DNA of 42,177 nt, taken from IMG/VR virus record IMGVR_UViG_3300036801_000076, positions 1-42,177 of that record; one strand, given 5' to 3'. Made by a program: the position numbers and the translations under genes. Below, piece after piece: positions 30,184 through 37,691 of this stretch; position 1 is the stretch's first letter, and the number at the start of each line of letters is the position of its first letter. The DNA is from a virus. The notes beneath the pieces are model-generated. The model ran no database searches, was not told the DNA's origin, and saw only the letters and a program-made list of their open reading frames with translations.

Positions 30184-33100
30184 GTGGACTTCTATCAGAT
30201 CCGTGAAAAGGAGCTGAAATCCGGGAAGATCGAGCTGTATCCGGACTTCACCGTGGGGCGATCGGCGGATCTGATGATCCGCGGAGGCAAGTTCTACGCG
30301 ATCTGGGACGAAGCGAAAGGGCTGTGGTCGCAGGATCCACTGGATGTGCGGAATCTGGTGGATCAGGATCTGAGAGAACAGGCTGCGGCCAGGTTCGACC
30401 AGACCAAGCAATACTGCCAGATCAGAACCCTGGGGTCATACGGCAACGGCGCCTGGAAGGAGTTCAAGAAGTACGAGCGGGAGACCCCGGACGTCTGGTA
30501 CCCGCTCAACACCAAGGTGATATTTGCCAACACCGAGGTGAAGAAGACGGACTACGCCAGTCGCAGGCTGCCGTATTCGCTCGAAGACGGTGATATCTCG
30601 GCGTGGGACGAGCTGGTGTCACTGCTCTACGATCCGGAGGAGCGGCACAAGTTCGAGTGGGCAATCGGCTCGATCGTGGCGGGGGACTCGAAGAAGATTC
30701 AGAAGTTCCTCGTGTTCTACGGGCAGTCGGGGATAGGGAAGTCGACGATCCTCAGGGTGATCGAGCAGATGTTCGATGGGTACGACGCCCACTTCGACGG
30801 CAAGGCTCTCGGATCGAGCAACGGGCAATTCGCCACTTCGGTGTTCAAGAACCACCCACTGGTCGCCATTCAGCACGACGGCGACCTGAGCCGGATCGAG
30901 GACAACACCCGGCTGAACTCGATCATCGCGCACGAGCCGATGTCGATCAACGAGAAGTACAAGACGGACTACACCGCATCGATCGATGCGATGCTGTTCA
31001 TGGCGTCGAACCAACCGGTGAAGATCTCCGATTCGAAGTCGGGGATCCTGCGTCGTCTGATCGACGTACGCCCTACGGGGCTGACGTTCACACCGAAGAA
31101 GTACGACGTCCTGATGGGCAAGATCTCGTTTGAGCTCGGGGCGATCGCGTATCACTGCCTGCAGGTCTATCTGACCGCGGGCCCTAAGTATTACAACGAC
31201 TACCGGCCCACCGAGATGATGTTGCAGACGGATCCGTTCTACAACTTCATCGAGGACCACTTCGACATATTCACCCATCAGCAGTACGTCACCCTGAGGC
31301 AGGCCTGGGACCTGTACAAGGAGTGGTGCGAGCGTACGGGGGTGGACAAACCGCGTCCGATGTACCGGATCCGGGCGGACCTGGAATCATATTTTCAGCA
31401 CTTCCACGAGCGGATGTTCGTGGACGGGGAGAACCTTCGCAGCGTCTACGAGGGATTCATCGGCGACAAGTTCAAGGCGCCGAAGGATGGCAACGGCGCA
31501 TACATCCTCGTGCTGGAGGAGACCGACTCGCTGCTCGACGAGGAGATGACGCACCAGCCGGCCCAGCTGGCCAAGCCGGATGGGACTCCGGCACGCAAAT
31601 GGTCCAACGTCCGGACCAAGCTGTTGGACATCAACTCCTCAGAGTTGCACTGGCTGAGGATGCCGCCGAACCACATCGTCATAGACTTCGACCTGAAGGA
31701 CGTCAATGGGACGAAGGCGTTGGAGAGGAACCTCGAGGCTGCCAGCCACTGGCCGAGCTCGTACGCCGAGATCAGCAAGAGCGGGGACGGGATCCATCTG
31801 CACTACGTGTACGAGGGAGACACGACCCAGCTGGCGTCGTCATATTCGTCAGGCATCGAGGTGAAGACGTTTCACGAGGACGCTTCATTGCGCAGGAGGT
31901 TGTCACGATGCAACGCGATACCGATCGCCAGCATCAGCAGCGGCCTGCCGCTAAAGAAAAAGGAGAAGATGCTCAAGTCCAAGACGATCAACACCGAGAA
32001 GGGGCTCAGGGAACTGATCGGGCGCAACATGCGCAAGGAGATCCACCCTGGTACAAAGCCCTCGATCGACTTCATCAAGAAGATCCTGGACGACGCGTAC
32101 GAGTCGGGTATCGCGTACGACGTAAGCGATCTGAGGCCGAGGATGATCGCCTTCGCCAACAACTCCACGAATCAGGCGGCCAATTCTCTCAAGATCGTAA
32201 GAGAGATGAAGTGGGCCTCCGAAACCCCCGGGGAGGATTTTCCGGCAGATGTTTCCGTGCCGGTGGACGACGAGCGTCTGGCCTTCTTCGACGTCGAGGT
32301 GTACAAGAACCTCTTCGTAATCTGCTGGAAGTTCCAAGGGGCGGACGAAGTCGTTCGGATGATCAATCCGTCACCCGCCGAAATCCAGCAGCTGTTCAAG
32401 CTCAAACTGGTGGGTTTCTACAACCGCCGGTACGACAACCACATCGTCTACGCCGCCTCGATGGGGACAACGACGGAAGAGCTGTTTCGGCTCAGCGCCA
32501 AGCTGATCGAGGGGAACAGGGGTGCGGCATTCGGCGCCGCGTACAACCTGTCCTATGCGGACATCTGGGACTTCTCGTCAGAGAAGATGGGCTTGAAGAA
32601 GTTCGAGATCAAGCTCGGCATTCTCCACATGGAACTCGATCTGCCCTGGGACGAGCCCGTGGACGAGAAGGACTGGGAGCGCGTGGTGGAGTATTGCTGC
32701 AACGACGTACGCGCCACCGAGGCGGTCTTCGAGGATAGGAAGGGCGACTTCGTCGCTCGCCAGATCCTCGCAGAGCTCTCCGGGCTGAGCGTCAACGACT
32801 CCACCCAGGCCCACACGGCCAAGATCATATTCGGGGACGACAAGCGCCCGCAGAAGAAGTTCGTCTACACGGACCTCTCGACGGAGTTCCCCGGATACAA
32901 GTTCGAGCTCGGCAAGAGCTACTACCAAGGCGAAGAGCCTGGCGAAGGCGGATACGTCTACGCCGAGCCCGGCATGTACGAGAACGTCGTGGTCATGGAT
33001 GTCATATCCATGCACCCCACCAGCATCGAGATCCTCAATCTATTCGGTCCATACACTCAAAATTTCTCGGATCTCAAGACCGCGCGTGTGCACATCAAAC

Positions 33101-33954
33101 ACGGCGACTTCGACGAAGCCCGGCGTATGCTGGACGGTCGACTGGCGCCTTATTTGGAAGATGAGTCCACCGCGGAGCAGCTGGCGTATGCGCTGAAGAT
33201 CGTGGTCAACACGGTCTACGGCCTGACCTCGGCCAAGTTCGACAACGCGTTCCGCGACATCCGCAACGTGGACAACATCGCGGCCAAGCGCGGTGCGCTG
33301 TTCATGATCGACCTGAAGAACTACCTCCAAGACGAAGGGTACCAGGTCATCCACATCAAGACGGACTCGGTGAAGGTGCCGAGTGGGGATCCCATGATCA
33401 TCGCCAAGATCCTGGCGTTCGGCAAGATGTGGGGCTACGACTTCGAGCACGAGGTGACGTACGACAAGTTCGTCCTCGTGAACGACGCCGTGTACGTGGC
33501 CGGTCTGAAGAAGATCCCGTGGGACGAGAAGTTCCCTGGCTACGACTGGAGCGCCACGGGAGCGCAGTTCGCTCACCCCTACGTGTTCAAGACCCTGTTC
33601 TCGGGAGAGGAGATCGAGTTCAAGGACATGTGCGAGGCGCGGAGTGTCCTCAAGGGCACGATGTATCTCGACATGCGCGGTTCGGATCTGGATCAGCCGG
33701 ACCACACCAAGATGCGCCACGTCGGAAAGACCGGGCTGTTCGTGCCGGTTCTGGAGGGCGGCGGCGTACTGTACCGCGTGAACGACGACAAGTATTACGC
33801 GGTGGCAGGAACGAAGGGTCATCTATGGATGGAGGCGCATATCGCCGAAGGCCTGGATGATGTCAAGATCGACATGTCATATTTCGAGAAACTGCAGAAG
33901 GAAGCGGTCGAGACGATCGACAACTTCGGCGACTTCCACGAGTTCGTCCGATAA
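30184..33954 (+). CDS. SF3 helicase - AEP primase - family B DNA polymerase fusion
   Basis: A 1256-residue replication protein. SF3/D5-like helicase (about 130-400): Walker A GQSGIGKST (180-188), acidic Walker B at QHDGD (230-234), sensor MASNQP (273-278). Archaeo-eukaryotic primase-like domain (about 430-590): IDFDLKD with D501/D503, SKSGDGIHLH (531-540), GIEVKTF with E559. Family B polymerase (about 695-1256): exonuclease motifs FDVEVY (D703, E705), NRRYD (747-751), YCCND (837-841); polymerase motif A DVISMHPTS (D939), motif B KIVVNTVYG (1005-1013), motif C IKTDS (1058-1062), where Lys1059 replaces the first Asp of the usual DTDS. The GTG start follows AAAGGAGGTGTA. It should unwind, prime, copy and proofread phage DNA. 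Confidence 0.88.
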   Translation: MDFYQIREKELKSGKIELYPDFTVGRSADLMIRGGKFYAIWDEAKGLWSQDPLDVRNLVDQDLREQAAARFDQTKQYCQIRTLGSYGNGAWKEFKKYERETPDVWYPLNTKVIFANTEVKKTDYASRRLPYSLEDGDISAWDELVSLLYDPEERHKFEWAIGSIVAGDSKKIQKFLVFYGQSGIGKSTILRVIEQMFDGYDAHFDGKALGSSNGQFATSVFKNHPLVAIQHDGDLSRIEDNTRLNSIIAHEPMSINEKYKTDYTASIDAMLFMASNQPVKISDSKSGILRRLIDVRPTGLTFTPKKYDVLMGKISFELGAIAYHCLQVYLTAGPKYYNDYRPTEMMLQTDPFYNFIEDHFDIFTHQQYVTLRQAWDLYKEWCERTGVDKPRPMYRIRADLESYFQHFHERMFVDGENLRSVYEGFIGDKFKAPKDGNGAYILVLEETDSLLDEEMTHQPAQLAKPDGTPARKWSNVRTKLLDINSSELHWLRMPPNHIVIDFDLKDVNGTKALERNLEAASHWPSSYAEISKSGDGIHLHYVYEGDTTQLASSYSSGIEVKTFHEDASLRRRLSRCNAIPIASISSGLPLKKKEKMLKSKTINTEKGLRELIGRNMRKEIHPGTKPSIDFIKKILDDAYESGIAYDVSDLRPRMIAFANNSTNQAANSLKIVREMKWASETPGEDFPADVSVPVDDERLAFFDVEVYKNLFVICWKFQGADEVVRMINPSPAEIQQLFKLKLVGFYNRRYDNHIVYAASMGTTTEELFRLSAKLIEGNRGAAFGAAYNLSYADIWDFSSEKMGLKKFEIKLGILHMELDLPWDEPVDEKDWERVVEYCCNDVRATEAVFEDRKGDFVARQILAELSGLSVNDSTQAHTAKIIFGDDKRPQKKFVYTDLSTEFPGYKFELGKSYYQGEEPGEGGYVYAEPGMYENVVVMDVISMHPTSIEILNLFGPYTQNFSDLKTARVHIKHGDFDEARRMLDGRLAPYLEDESTAEQLAYALKIVVNTVYGLTSAKFDNAFRDIRNVDNIAAKRGALFMIDLKNYLQDEGYQVIHIKTDSVKVPSGDPMIIAKILAFGKMWGYDFEHEVTYDKFVLVNDAVYVAGLKKIPWDEKFPGYDWSATGAQFAHPYVFKTLFSGEEIEFKDMCEARSVLKGTMYLDMRGSDLDQPDHTKMRHVGKTGLFVPVLEGGGVLYRVNDDKYYAVAGTKGHLWMEAHIAEGLDDVKIDMSYFEKLQKEAVETIDNFGDFHEFVR

Positions 33955-33962
33955 GGAGCGCG

Positions 33963-34100
33963 ATGTTGGTCAAGAAGTCCACCACCGGCCTGGGGATGAC
34001 TATTCTCATCGGGCTGGCCGTGAGTCAGATCGTGTACAACGCGATATTCCACCCTGTGCGCTCATACAAACTGTGGGTGTACAAGCAGAGCTGGTACTAG
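33963..34100 (+). CDS. 45-residue membrane peptide
   Basis: A 45-residue peptide with a membrane segment (GMTILIGLAVSQIVYNAIF) between a basic start (MLVKKSTTG) and an aromatic, basic end (YKLWVYKQSWY). AAGGAGCG precedes the ATG. It sits eight bases after the replication gene. No homologues recalled. Confidence 0.5.
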   Translation: MLVKKSTTGLGMTILIGLAVSQIVYNAIFHPVRSYKLWVYKQSWY

Positions 34101-34115
34101 AGACGAAGAGATCCA

Positions 34116-34331
34116 GTGGAAATCCGACCGATGGTGCTCCGTCAGGAGCTCATGGATGTGTATCGAGAGGTACAGTCCCAGATCGACGAAGTGACTGAAG
34201 AGGCCAGAGGTATGGCCATCAGTCCCCGTAAACTGCGTGACAAGAATGGAACTTTGGTGATGATCCCGCTGCTGGCAGCGCGGGTGCAGATCCTCCACTC
34301 CCTGGTCATGCTGAACAAGAAGGAGAGCTGA
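34116..34331 (+). CDS. Small helical protein, unknown
   Basis: A 71-residue helical protein (LRQELMDVYREVQSQIDEVT, then LLAARVQILHSLVMLNKKES). GTG start after AGACGAAGAG; its stop overlaps the next ATG. The coupling to the following probable ssDNA-binding protein suggests a replication-linked partner. No family recognised. Confidence 0.55.
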   Translation: MEIRPMVLRQELMDVYREVQSQIDEVTEEARGMAISPRKLRDKNGTLVMIPLLAARVQILHSLVMLNKKES

Positions 34332-34801
34332 TGGTCGAGAGCGGAACCCTGGTCAAGATGGAGGGTGTGACGATCATCTTCCGCAATTTCACGGGGAAGG
34401 AGGGAAAGTACAACAAGGAGGGGAACAAGAACTTCGCCGTCCTGCTCGACGAGGAGACGGCGCAGGCGATGGCCGCCGACGAGTGGAACGTCAAGTGGCT
34501 GAAGCCGCGGGAGGACGACGAGGAGGAGATCGAGCAGCCCTACCTACCGGTCGAGGTCGAGTACAAGAAGGGGCGGCCGCCGATGGTGGCCATGATCACC
34601 TCGCGAGGGAGAACGAACCTCAACGAGGACTCCATCGTCGATCTCGACAACGTCGACATCCTCAACGTCGACATGATCGTCCGGGCGTATCACTGGGAGG
34701 TGAACGGGAAGGAGGGCGTCAAGGCGTACCTCAAGACCATGTTCGTCACCATCGAGGAGGACGAACTGGAGAAGAAGTACGCGGAGCTCGACGCGCAGTG
34801 A
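34331..34801 (+). CDS. Probable ssDNA-binding (OB-fold) protein
   Basis: A 156-residue protein: a beta-rich core (VTIIFRNFTGKEGKYNKEGN, FAVLLDE, VAMITSRGRTNLNEDS, MIVRAYHWEVNGKEGVKAYL) with an acidic C-terminal tail (EEDELEKKYAELDAQ). Phage proteins with the IxFRNFxGKEGKxNxxGN and GVKAYLKxMxVTIxED phrases are widespread and are taken to be single-stranded DNA-binding proteins. The acidic end fits partner recruitment by SSB tails. Its place just after the replicative polymerase supports this. The stop overlaps the next GTG. Confidence 0.6.
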   Translation: MVESGTLVKMEGVTIIFRNFTGKEGKYNKEGNKNFAVLLDEETAQAMAADEWNVKWLKPREDDEEEIEQPYLPVEVEYKKGRPPMVAMITSRGRTNLNEDSIVDLDNVDILNVDMIVRAYHWEVNGKEGVKAYLKTMFVTIEEDELEKKYAELDAQ

Positions 34802-34983
34802 TCAACGACCCGTCGTACCCCTGGATCGTCAGGGCCTACTACGCCCGTGACGTCGAGCTACCCAAGCGGCCCGGAGGGCTGGCGACCGAAACGTCCCACC
34901 AGAACGAGATCTCGATGCTCCTCGAGGAGGAAGCCGCAAATGCCCGACCCGACATCGGACTCGTGACGGCGGGTCTTCGCTGA
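34798..34983 (+). CDS. Small conserved protein, unknown
   Basis: A 61-residue protein: INDPSYPWIVRAYYARDVEL, then a helical acidic end (EISMLLEEEAANARPD). The GTG start overlaps the previous stop and its own stop overlaps the next ATG. This tight coupling on both sides supports it. No family recognised. Confidence 0.5.
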   Translation: MINDPSYPWIVRAYYARDVELPKRPGGLATETSHQNEISMLLEEEAANARPDIGLVTAGLR

Positions 34984-35300
34984 TGGCGATCACTCCCATC
35001 AGATACGTCCGCAAGCCGATCTTCGTCGACGCGGTCAAGATCACCGAGCAGAACTTCGTCGAGGCGGCGAAGTGGTGCCACGGACAGATCCGCACGCAGG
35101 CCGAGGAGCTCCTGGTGGATCAGAACCTCGACGATCCCAAGATCCCTCGAACCTGTTTCATCCACGTGCGGGTGCAGAGCCCGAAGCACATCCGCCAGAC
35201 GAGGGCCTACGTCGGCGACTGGCTCCTCTACGCCGACCTGGGTGGATACAAGATCTACACCCAGAAGGCGTTCGATTCGTCGTTCGACGAGGTCGGATAG
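34983..35300 (+). CDS. Conserved small phage protein
   Basis: A 105-residue alpha/beta protein: RYVRKPIFVDAVKITEQNFV, EAAKWCHGQIRTQ, then RQTRAYVGDWLLYADLGGYK and IYTQKAFDSSFDEV. The VGDWLLY...YKxYxxKAFxxSF ending is a pattern common to many phage early-region proteins of unknown function. It is a compact domain with no catalytic signature. Confidence 0.65.
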   Translation: MAITPIRYVRKPIFVDAVKITEQNFVEAAKWCHGQIRTQAEELLVDQNLDDPKIPRTCFIHVRVQSPKHIRQTRAYVGDWLLYADLGGYKIYTQKAFDSSFDEVG

Positions 35301-35306
35301 GGCTCT

Positions 35307-35624
35307 GTGAGCCTCGTACAGGCAGTTCGGGTACTTCTGGCCGTCTTGGCGGTCGGAGTGCCCCACAGGGACCACAGATGGCCTCAGGTGCGTCCGTACA
35401 ACGCCAAGCTGAACCGGATGGCTTGGTGCGAGTCCACCGGGAGATGGCACATCGCCACCGGAAACGGGTTCTACGGAGGGCTGCAGTTCGATCTCCAGAC
35501 CTGGCATTCGGTCGGCGGGGTCGGCTATCCGCACCAGAACTCCGAGCTGGAGCAGAAGTACCGAGCGGTGATCCTGATCAGGCGCCGAGGATACGCTCCC
35601 TGGCCGATCTGCGGTTTTCGGTGA
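35307..35624 (+). CDS. Rpf-like transglycosylase (lysozyme-fold) with signal segment
   Basis: A 105-residue protein. A short hydrophobic start (VQAVRVLLAVLAVGV) could act as a signal or anchor. Residues 33-105 match the resuscitation-promoting factor domain: LNRMAWCESTGRWHIATGNG, FYGGLQFDLQTWHSVGG, EQKYRAVILIRRRGYAPWPIC. The conserved ones are Trp-Cys-Glu (catalytic Glu in CES), TGNGxYGGLQF, and the terminal WPxC that pairs with the first Cys. Such enzymes cut the glycan strand of actinobacterial peptidoglycan. It lies within the replication region, away from the endolysin and tail. It could aid DNA entry, or alter the wall of infected cells. The GTG start lacks a strong ribosome site. Confidence 0.75.
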   Translation: MSLVQAVRVLLAVLAVGVPHRDHRWPQVRPYNAKLNRMAWCESTGRWHIATGNGFYGGLQFDLQTWHSVGGVGYPHQNSELEQKYRAVILIRRRGYAPWPICGFR

Positions 35625-35719
35625 TCTGCCACTGCCTGAACAGCTCGCAGGTCATCGGCGTGATTCTGCTCATAATGGGCAGTGCGTTCGTGATCCTGGC
35701 GCTGCTCTGGCGTCGATGA
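35621..35719 (+). CDS. 32-residue membrane peptide coupled to Rpf-like gene
   Basis: ICHCLNSSQVIGVILLIMGS then AFVILALLWRR: a single strong membrane segment with a basic end. The GTG starts inside the stop codon of the Rpf-like gene, so it would be made together with it. A small holin-like or export-helper function for the wall enzyme is possible, but this is inference from position. Confidence 0.45.
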   Translation: MICHCLNSSQVIGVILLIMGSAFVILALLWRR

Positions 35720-35723
35720 TGTA

Positions 35724-35831
35724 ACCTGGGTGTGAGTTGACGGCGGCTTCGTTCTCCGCGGTCCTCTGCGAACACTGCGAGTTTCTCGGTCTCCTCGCCG
35801 TGGAGTGTGTCTGGGAGGCACAGCCCAGGAA
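35724..35831 (+). ncRNA. Possible structured RNA
   Basis: In the 200-base gap after the Rpf-like pair no reading frame is convincing, yet paired arms are present. CCTGGG (35725-35730) pairs with CCCAGG (35824-35829); inside, ACGGCG (35740-35745) pairs with CGCCGT (35796-35801); smaller stems are possible within, for example CGAG-TTT-CTCG. A strong terminator follows at once. This looks like a small structured transcript or a leader of the downstream 35919 unit. No known class is recognised and no promoter is clear. Confidence 0.35.
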
Positions 35832-35833
35832 AA

Positions 35834-35892
35834 CCTGTGAGGGCGTCTGAGTCTGCCGGGCTTGGGCGTCCTCACAGCAGGTTTTATTTTTT
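35834..35892 (+). terminator. Strong intrinsic terminator
   Basis: CCTGTGAGGGCG pairs with CGTCCTCACAG(C)AGG, one G-T pair and one bulge, around a 22-base loop and is followed by TTTTATTTTTTT. It separates the replication operon (and the possible RNA) from the helicase-nuclease-polymerase genes. Confidence 0.8.
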
Positions 35893-35918
35893 TCTCATGA
35901 AAGCGAAGAGGACTAGCA

Positions 35919-36161
35919 ATGAGATTCGGTAGACTCGGTAGGAGACGACGGGGGCCAGACCTATCAACTCTGGGCGAAGTTCTGGATTTCCTCCACCACA
36001 ACCCAGACAAGATGTACGTCACGCGGGACAAGAGAGGCGCTCTGATCTACTACCCGCCCGCTCGTGCGGTCATGTACATATCGGGCGACTTCGACGGCAC
36101 CGTCATCTGGTGCAACTTCGAACTGCACCGCCGGATGGTGCAACTGGAGCTGATGGAGTAA
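35919..36161 (+). CDS. Small basic-start protein, unknown
   Basis: An 80-residue protein: a highly basic start (MRFGRLGRRRRGPD), then TLGEVLDFLHHNPDKMYVTR, GALIYYPPARAVMYISGDFD and a helical end. It looks like a small alpha/beta domain. AAGAGGACTAGC precedes the ATG. It begins the unit after the terminator and overlaps the next start (TAATG). Confidence 0.55.
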   Translation: MRFGRLGRRRRGPDLSTLGEVLDFLHHNPDKMYVTRDKRGALIYYPPARAVMYISGDFDGTVIWCNFELHRRMVQLELME

Positions 36162-36286
36162 TGCGGCCACAGGAACGTGACGACCTGCGCAGGCTGCTGA
36201 AGCTGTTGCTCTGGCTGGCACCGCGTGACTGGCTGGCTCTCGGTCTGTACAAGCTGGCCGAGTGGATACAGGTCAAGGAGAGATAA
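36161..36286 (+). CDS. Small amphipathic helical protein, unknown
   Basis: A 41-residue protein, MRPQERDDLRRLLKLLLWLA, PRDWLALGLYKLAEWIQVKE and R. Leucine/tryptophan-rich amphipathic helices suggest membrane-surface or partner binding. The ATG shares its first base with the previous stop codon. Real because of the coupling and the ribosome-site spacing to the helicase downstream, but of unknown role. Confidence 0.5.
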   Translation: MRPQERDDLRRLLKLLLWLAPRDWLALGLYKLAEWIQVKER

Positions 36287-36301
36287 GAAAGGAGGTGGAT
36301 C

Positions 36302-37486
36302 ATGGATCCCACCCTACGGCCGCACCAGCAGGATGCACTGGGGCGACTTGAAAACGGCAACATCCTGTGGGGTGGGGTCGGATCGGGGAAGACTCGAGTT
36401 GCCCTGGCGTACTACGTTCAGCATGAGTCCCCCAAGCAGTTGATCGTGATCACGACGGCAAAGAAGCGGGACAGCCTGGACTGGGAGTCGGAGGCTGCCC
36501 GATTCACGATCGGCAAGGAACCGGCATCGTCTCGACACGGCACGATCGTCGTAGACAGCTGGAACAACCTCCACAAGTATCTGGAGGTCTCGAACCAGTT
36601 CTTCGTGTTCGACGAGCAGCGGCTGGTGGGATCTGGGCAGTGGGCCAAGTGGTTCCAGAAGATCGCGGACAAGAACAACTGGATCATGCTATCGGCTACG
36701 CCTGGGGACACTTGGCTGGATTACATCCCCGTGTTCCTGGCCAACGGGTTCTACCGCAACCGTACGCAGTTCAAGCGGGAGCACGTGATCTGGAAGCCGT
36801 ACATGAACTATCCGGTCGTGGATCGCTATGTAAACGTCCAGCGCCTCGTGAAGCTGCGACACCAGATCCTGGTCCACATGCCTTACGAGCGGGAGACGGT
36901 ACGACACCCGGTGAACATCTGGGTCGAGCACGACGAGGCCTTGATGGAGCAGGTGGACAAGGAGCTCTGGAACCCGTTCGAGGAGCGCCCGATTCAGGAC
37001 GTGGCGGAGAAGTTCTACCTGATGCGGAAGGTAGCGAACTCCGATCTGACTCGCCTGGAGGAGCTGAAGAAGCTGATCGAGCGTCATCGCCGCTTGATCG
37101 TCTTCTACAACTTCAACTACGAGCTGGCTGTCCTGCGCAGCCTGAAGGAAGAGGTAGAGTTCGCGGAGTGGAACGGCCACAAGCATCAAGACCTGCCCAG
37201 CGGGGACAAGTGGGTCTACGCGGTTCAGTACGCCGCAGGGGCCGAAGGCTGGAACTGCATCGAGACCGACGCAATCGCCTTCTGGAGCCTGACATATTCG
37301 TATAAACTGTGGGAGCAGGCCCACGGCAGAATTGACCGATTGAACACGCCGTACACAGATCTGTGGTATTACGCGTTCCGATCGAAGGCGAAGATCGACG
37401 CGGCCATCTGGAGGAGCTTGAAGGCGAAGAAAAACTTCCAAATGAGCGATTATGACAAGAAAAACTCGCAATTTGCGGGAAAGTGA
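36302..37486 (+). CDS. SF2 DNA helicase (SNF2/restriction-type ATPase)
   Basis: A 394-residue helicase: Q-motif-like LRPHQQDAL, Walker A GGVGSGKT (24-31), motif II DEQR (104-107, in the place of the usual DEAD/DEAH), motif III SATP (131-134), motif V AAGAEGWN (311-318) and motif VI QAHGRIDR (339-346). The two RecA-like lobes are complete with no added nuclease domain. Such phage helicases remodel DNA or displace proteins during replication or recombination. The start follows AAAGGAGGTGGATC. It is followed by AT-rich repeats and two nucleases, suggesting a replication/recombination group. Confidence 0.85.
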   Translation: MDPTLRPHQQDALGRLENGNILWGGVGSGKTRVALAYYVQHESPKQLIVITTAKKRDSLDWESEAARFTIGKEPASSRHGTIVVDSWNNLHKYLEVSNQFFVFDEQRLVGSGQWAKWFQKIADKNNWIMLSATPGDTWLDYIPVFLANGFYRNRTQFKREHVIWKPYMNYPVVDRYVNVQRLVKLRHQILVHMPYERETVRHPVNIWVEHDEALMEQVDKELWNPFEERPIQDVAEKFYLMRKVANSDLTRLEELKKLIERHRRLIVFYNFNYELAVLRSLKEEVEFAEWNGHKHQDLPSGDKWVYAVQYAAGAEGWNCIETDAIAFWSLTYSYKLWEQAHGRIDRLNTPYTDLWYYAFRSKAKIDAAIWRSLKAKKNFQMSDYDKKNSQFAGK

Positions 37487-37512
37487 CTCGTCAAAAACCA
37501 CATTTCGAGCCT

Positions 37513-37642
37513 AAAAAGTTTTTCAAAGCGTGTACGTAATATACTGTTTATGTCAGATAACCGGTATATTCTATACTTCCTTTACGCGCGTGGGGAAAAG
37601 TATAAGAATAGTATATTACCTATGACGTTTGAAAAACTTTTT
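37513..37642. repeat. AT-rich inverted repeat region
   Basis: Outer arms AAAAAGTTTTTCAAA (37513-37527) and TTTGAAAAACTTTTT (37628-37642) are perfect 15-base reverse complements. Inner arms GTAATATACT (37536-37545) and AGTATATTAC (37610-37619) are also perfect. The enclosed 64 bases also contain imperfect matches (GGTATATTCTATACTTCC against GGAAAAGTATAAGAATAG). The region is far richer in A and T than the rest of the window and holds no gene. Options are a replication origin, a protein-binding regulatory block, or the edge of an insertion. Confidence 0.75.
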
Positions 37643-37691
37643 GGGTATGGAATCGGATTTGACAAATGACGACCTCCACAAGGAGATGCTC

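Noticed and set aside
35072-35620. Long frame continuing upstream of the 32-residue peptide at 35621
   Set aside because: It overlaps two well-supported genes in another frame, and its product is Arg/Gly/Pro-rich shadow sequence.
37629-37691. Earlier starts (TTG 37629, ATG 37647) for the NUMOD4 protein
   Set aside because: They lie in or right after the inverted-repeat arm with no ribosome site; the ATG at 37692 has AAGGAG six bases upstream and begins exactly at the NUMOD4 motif.
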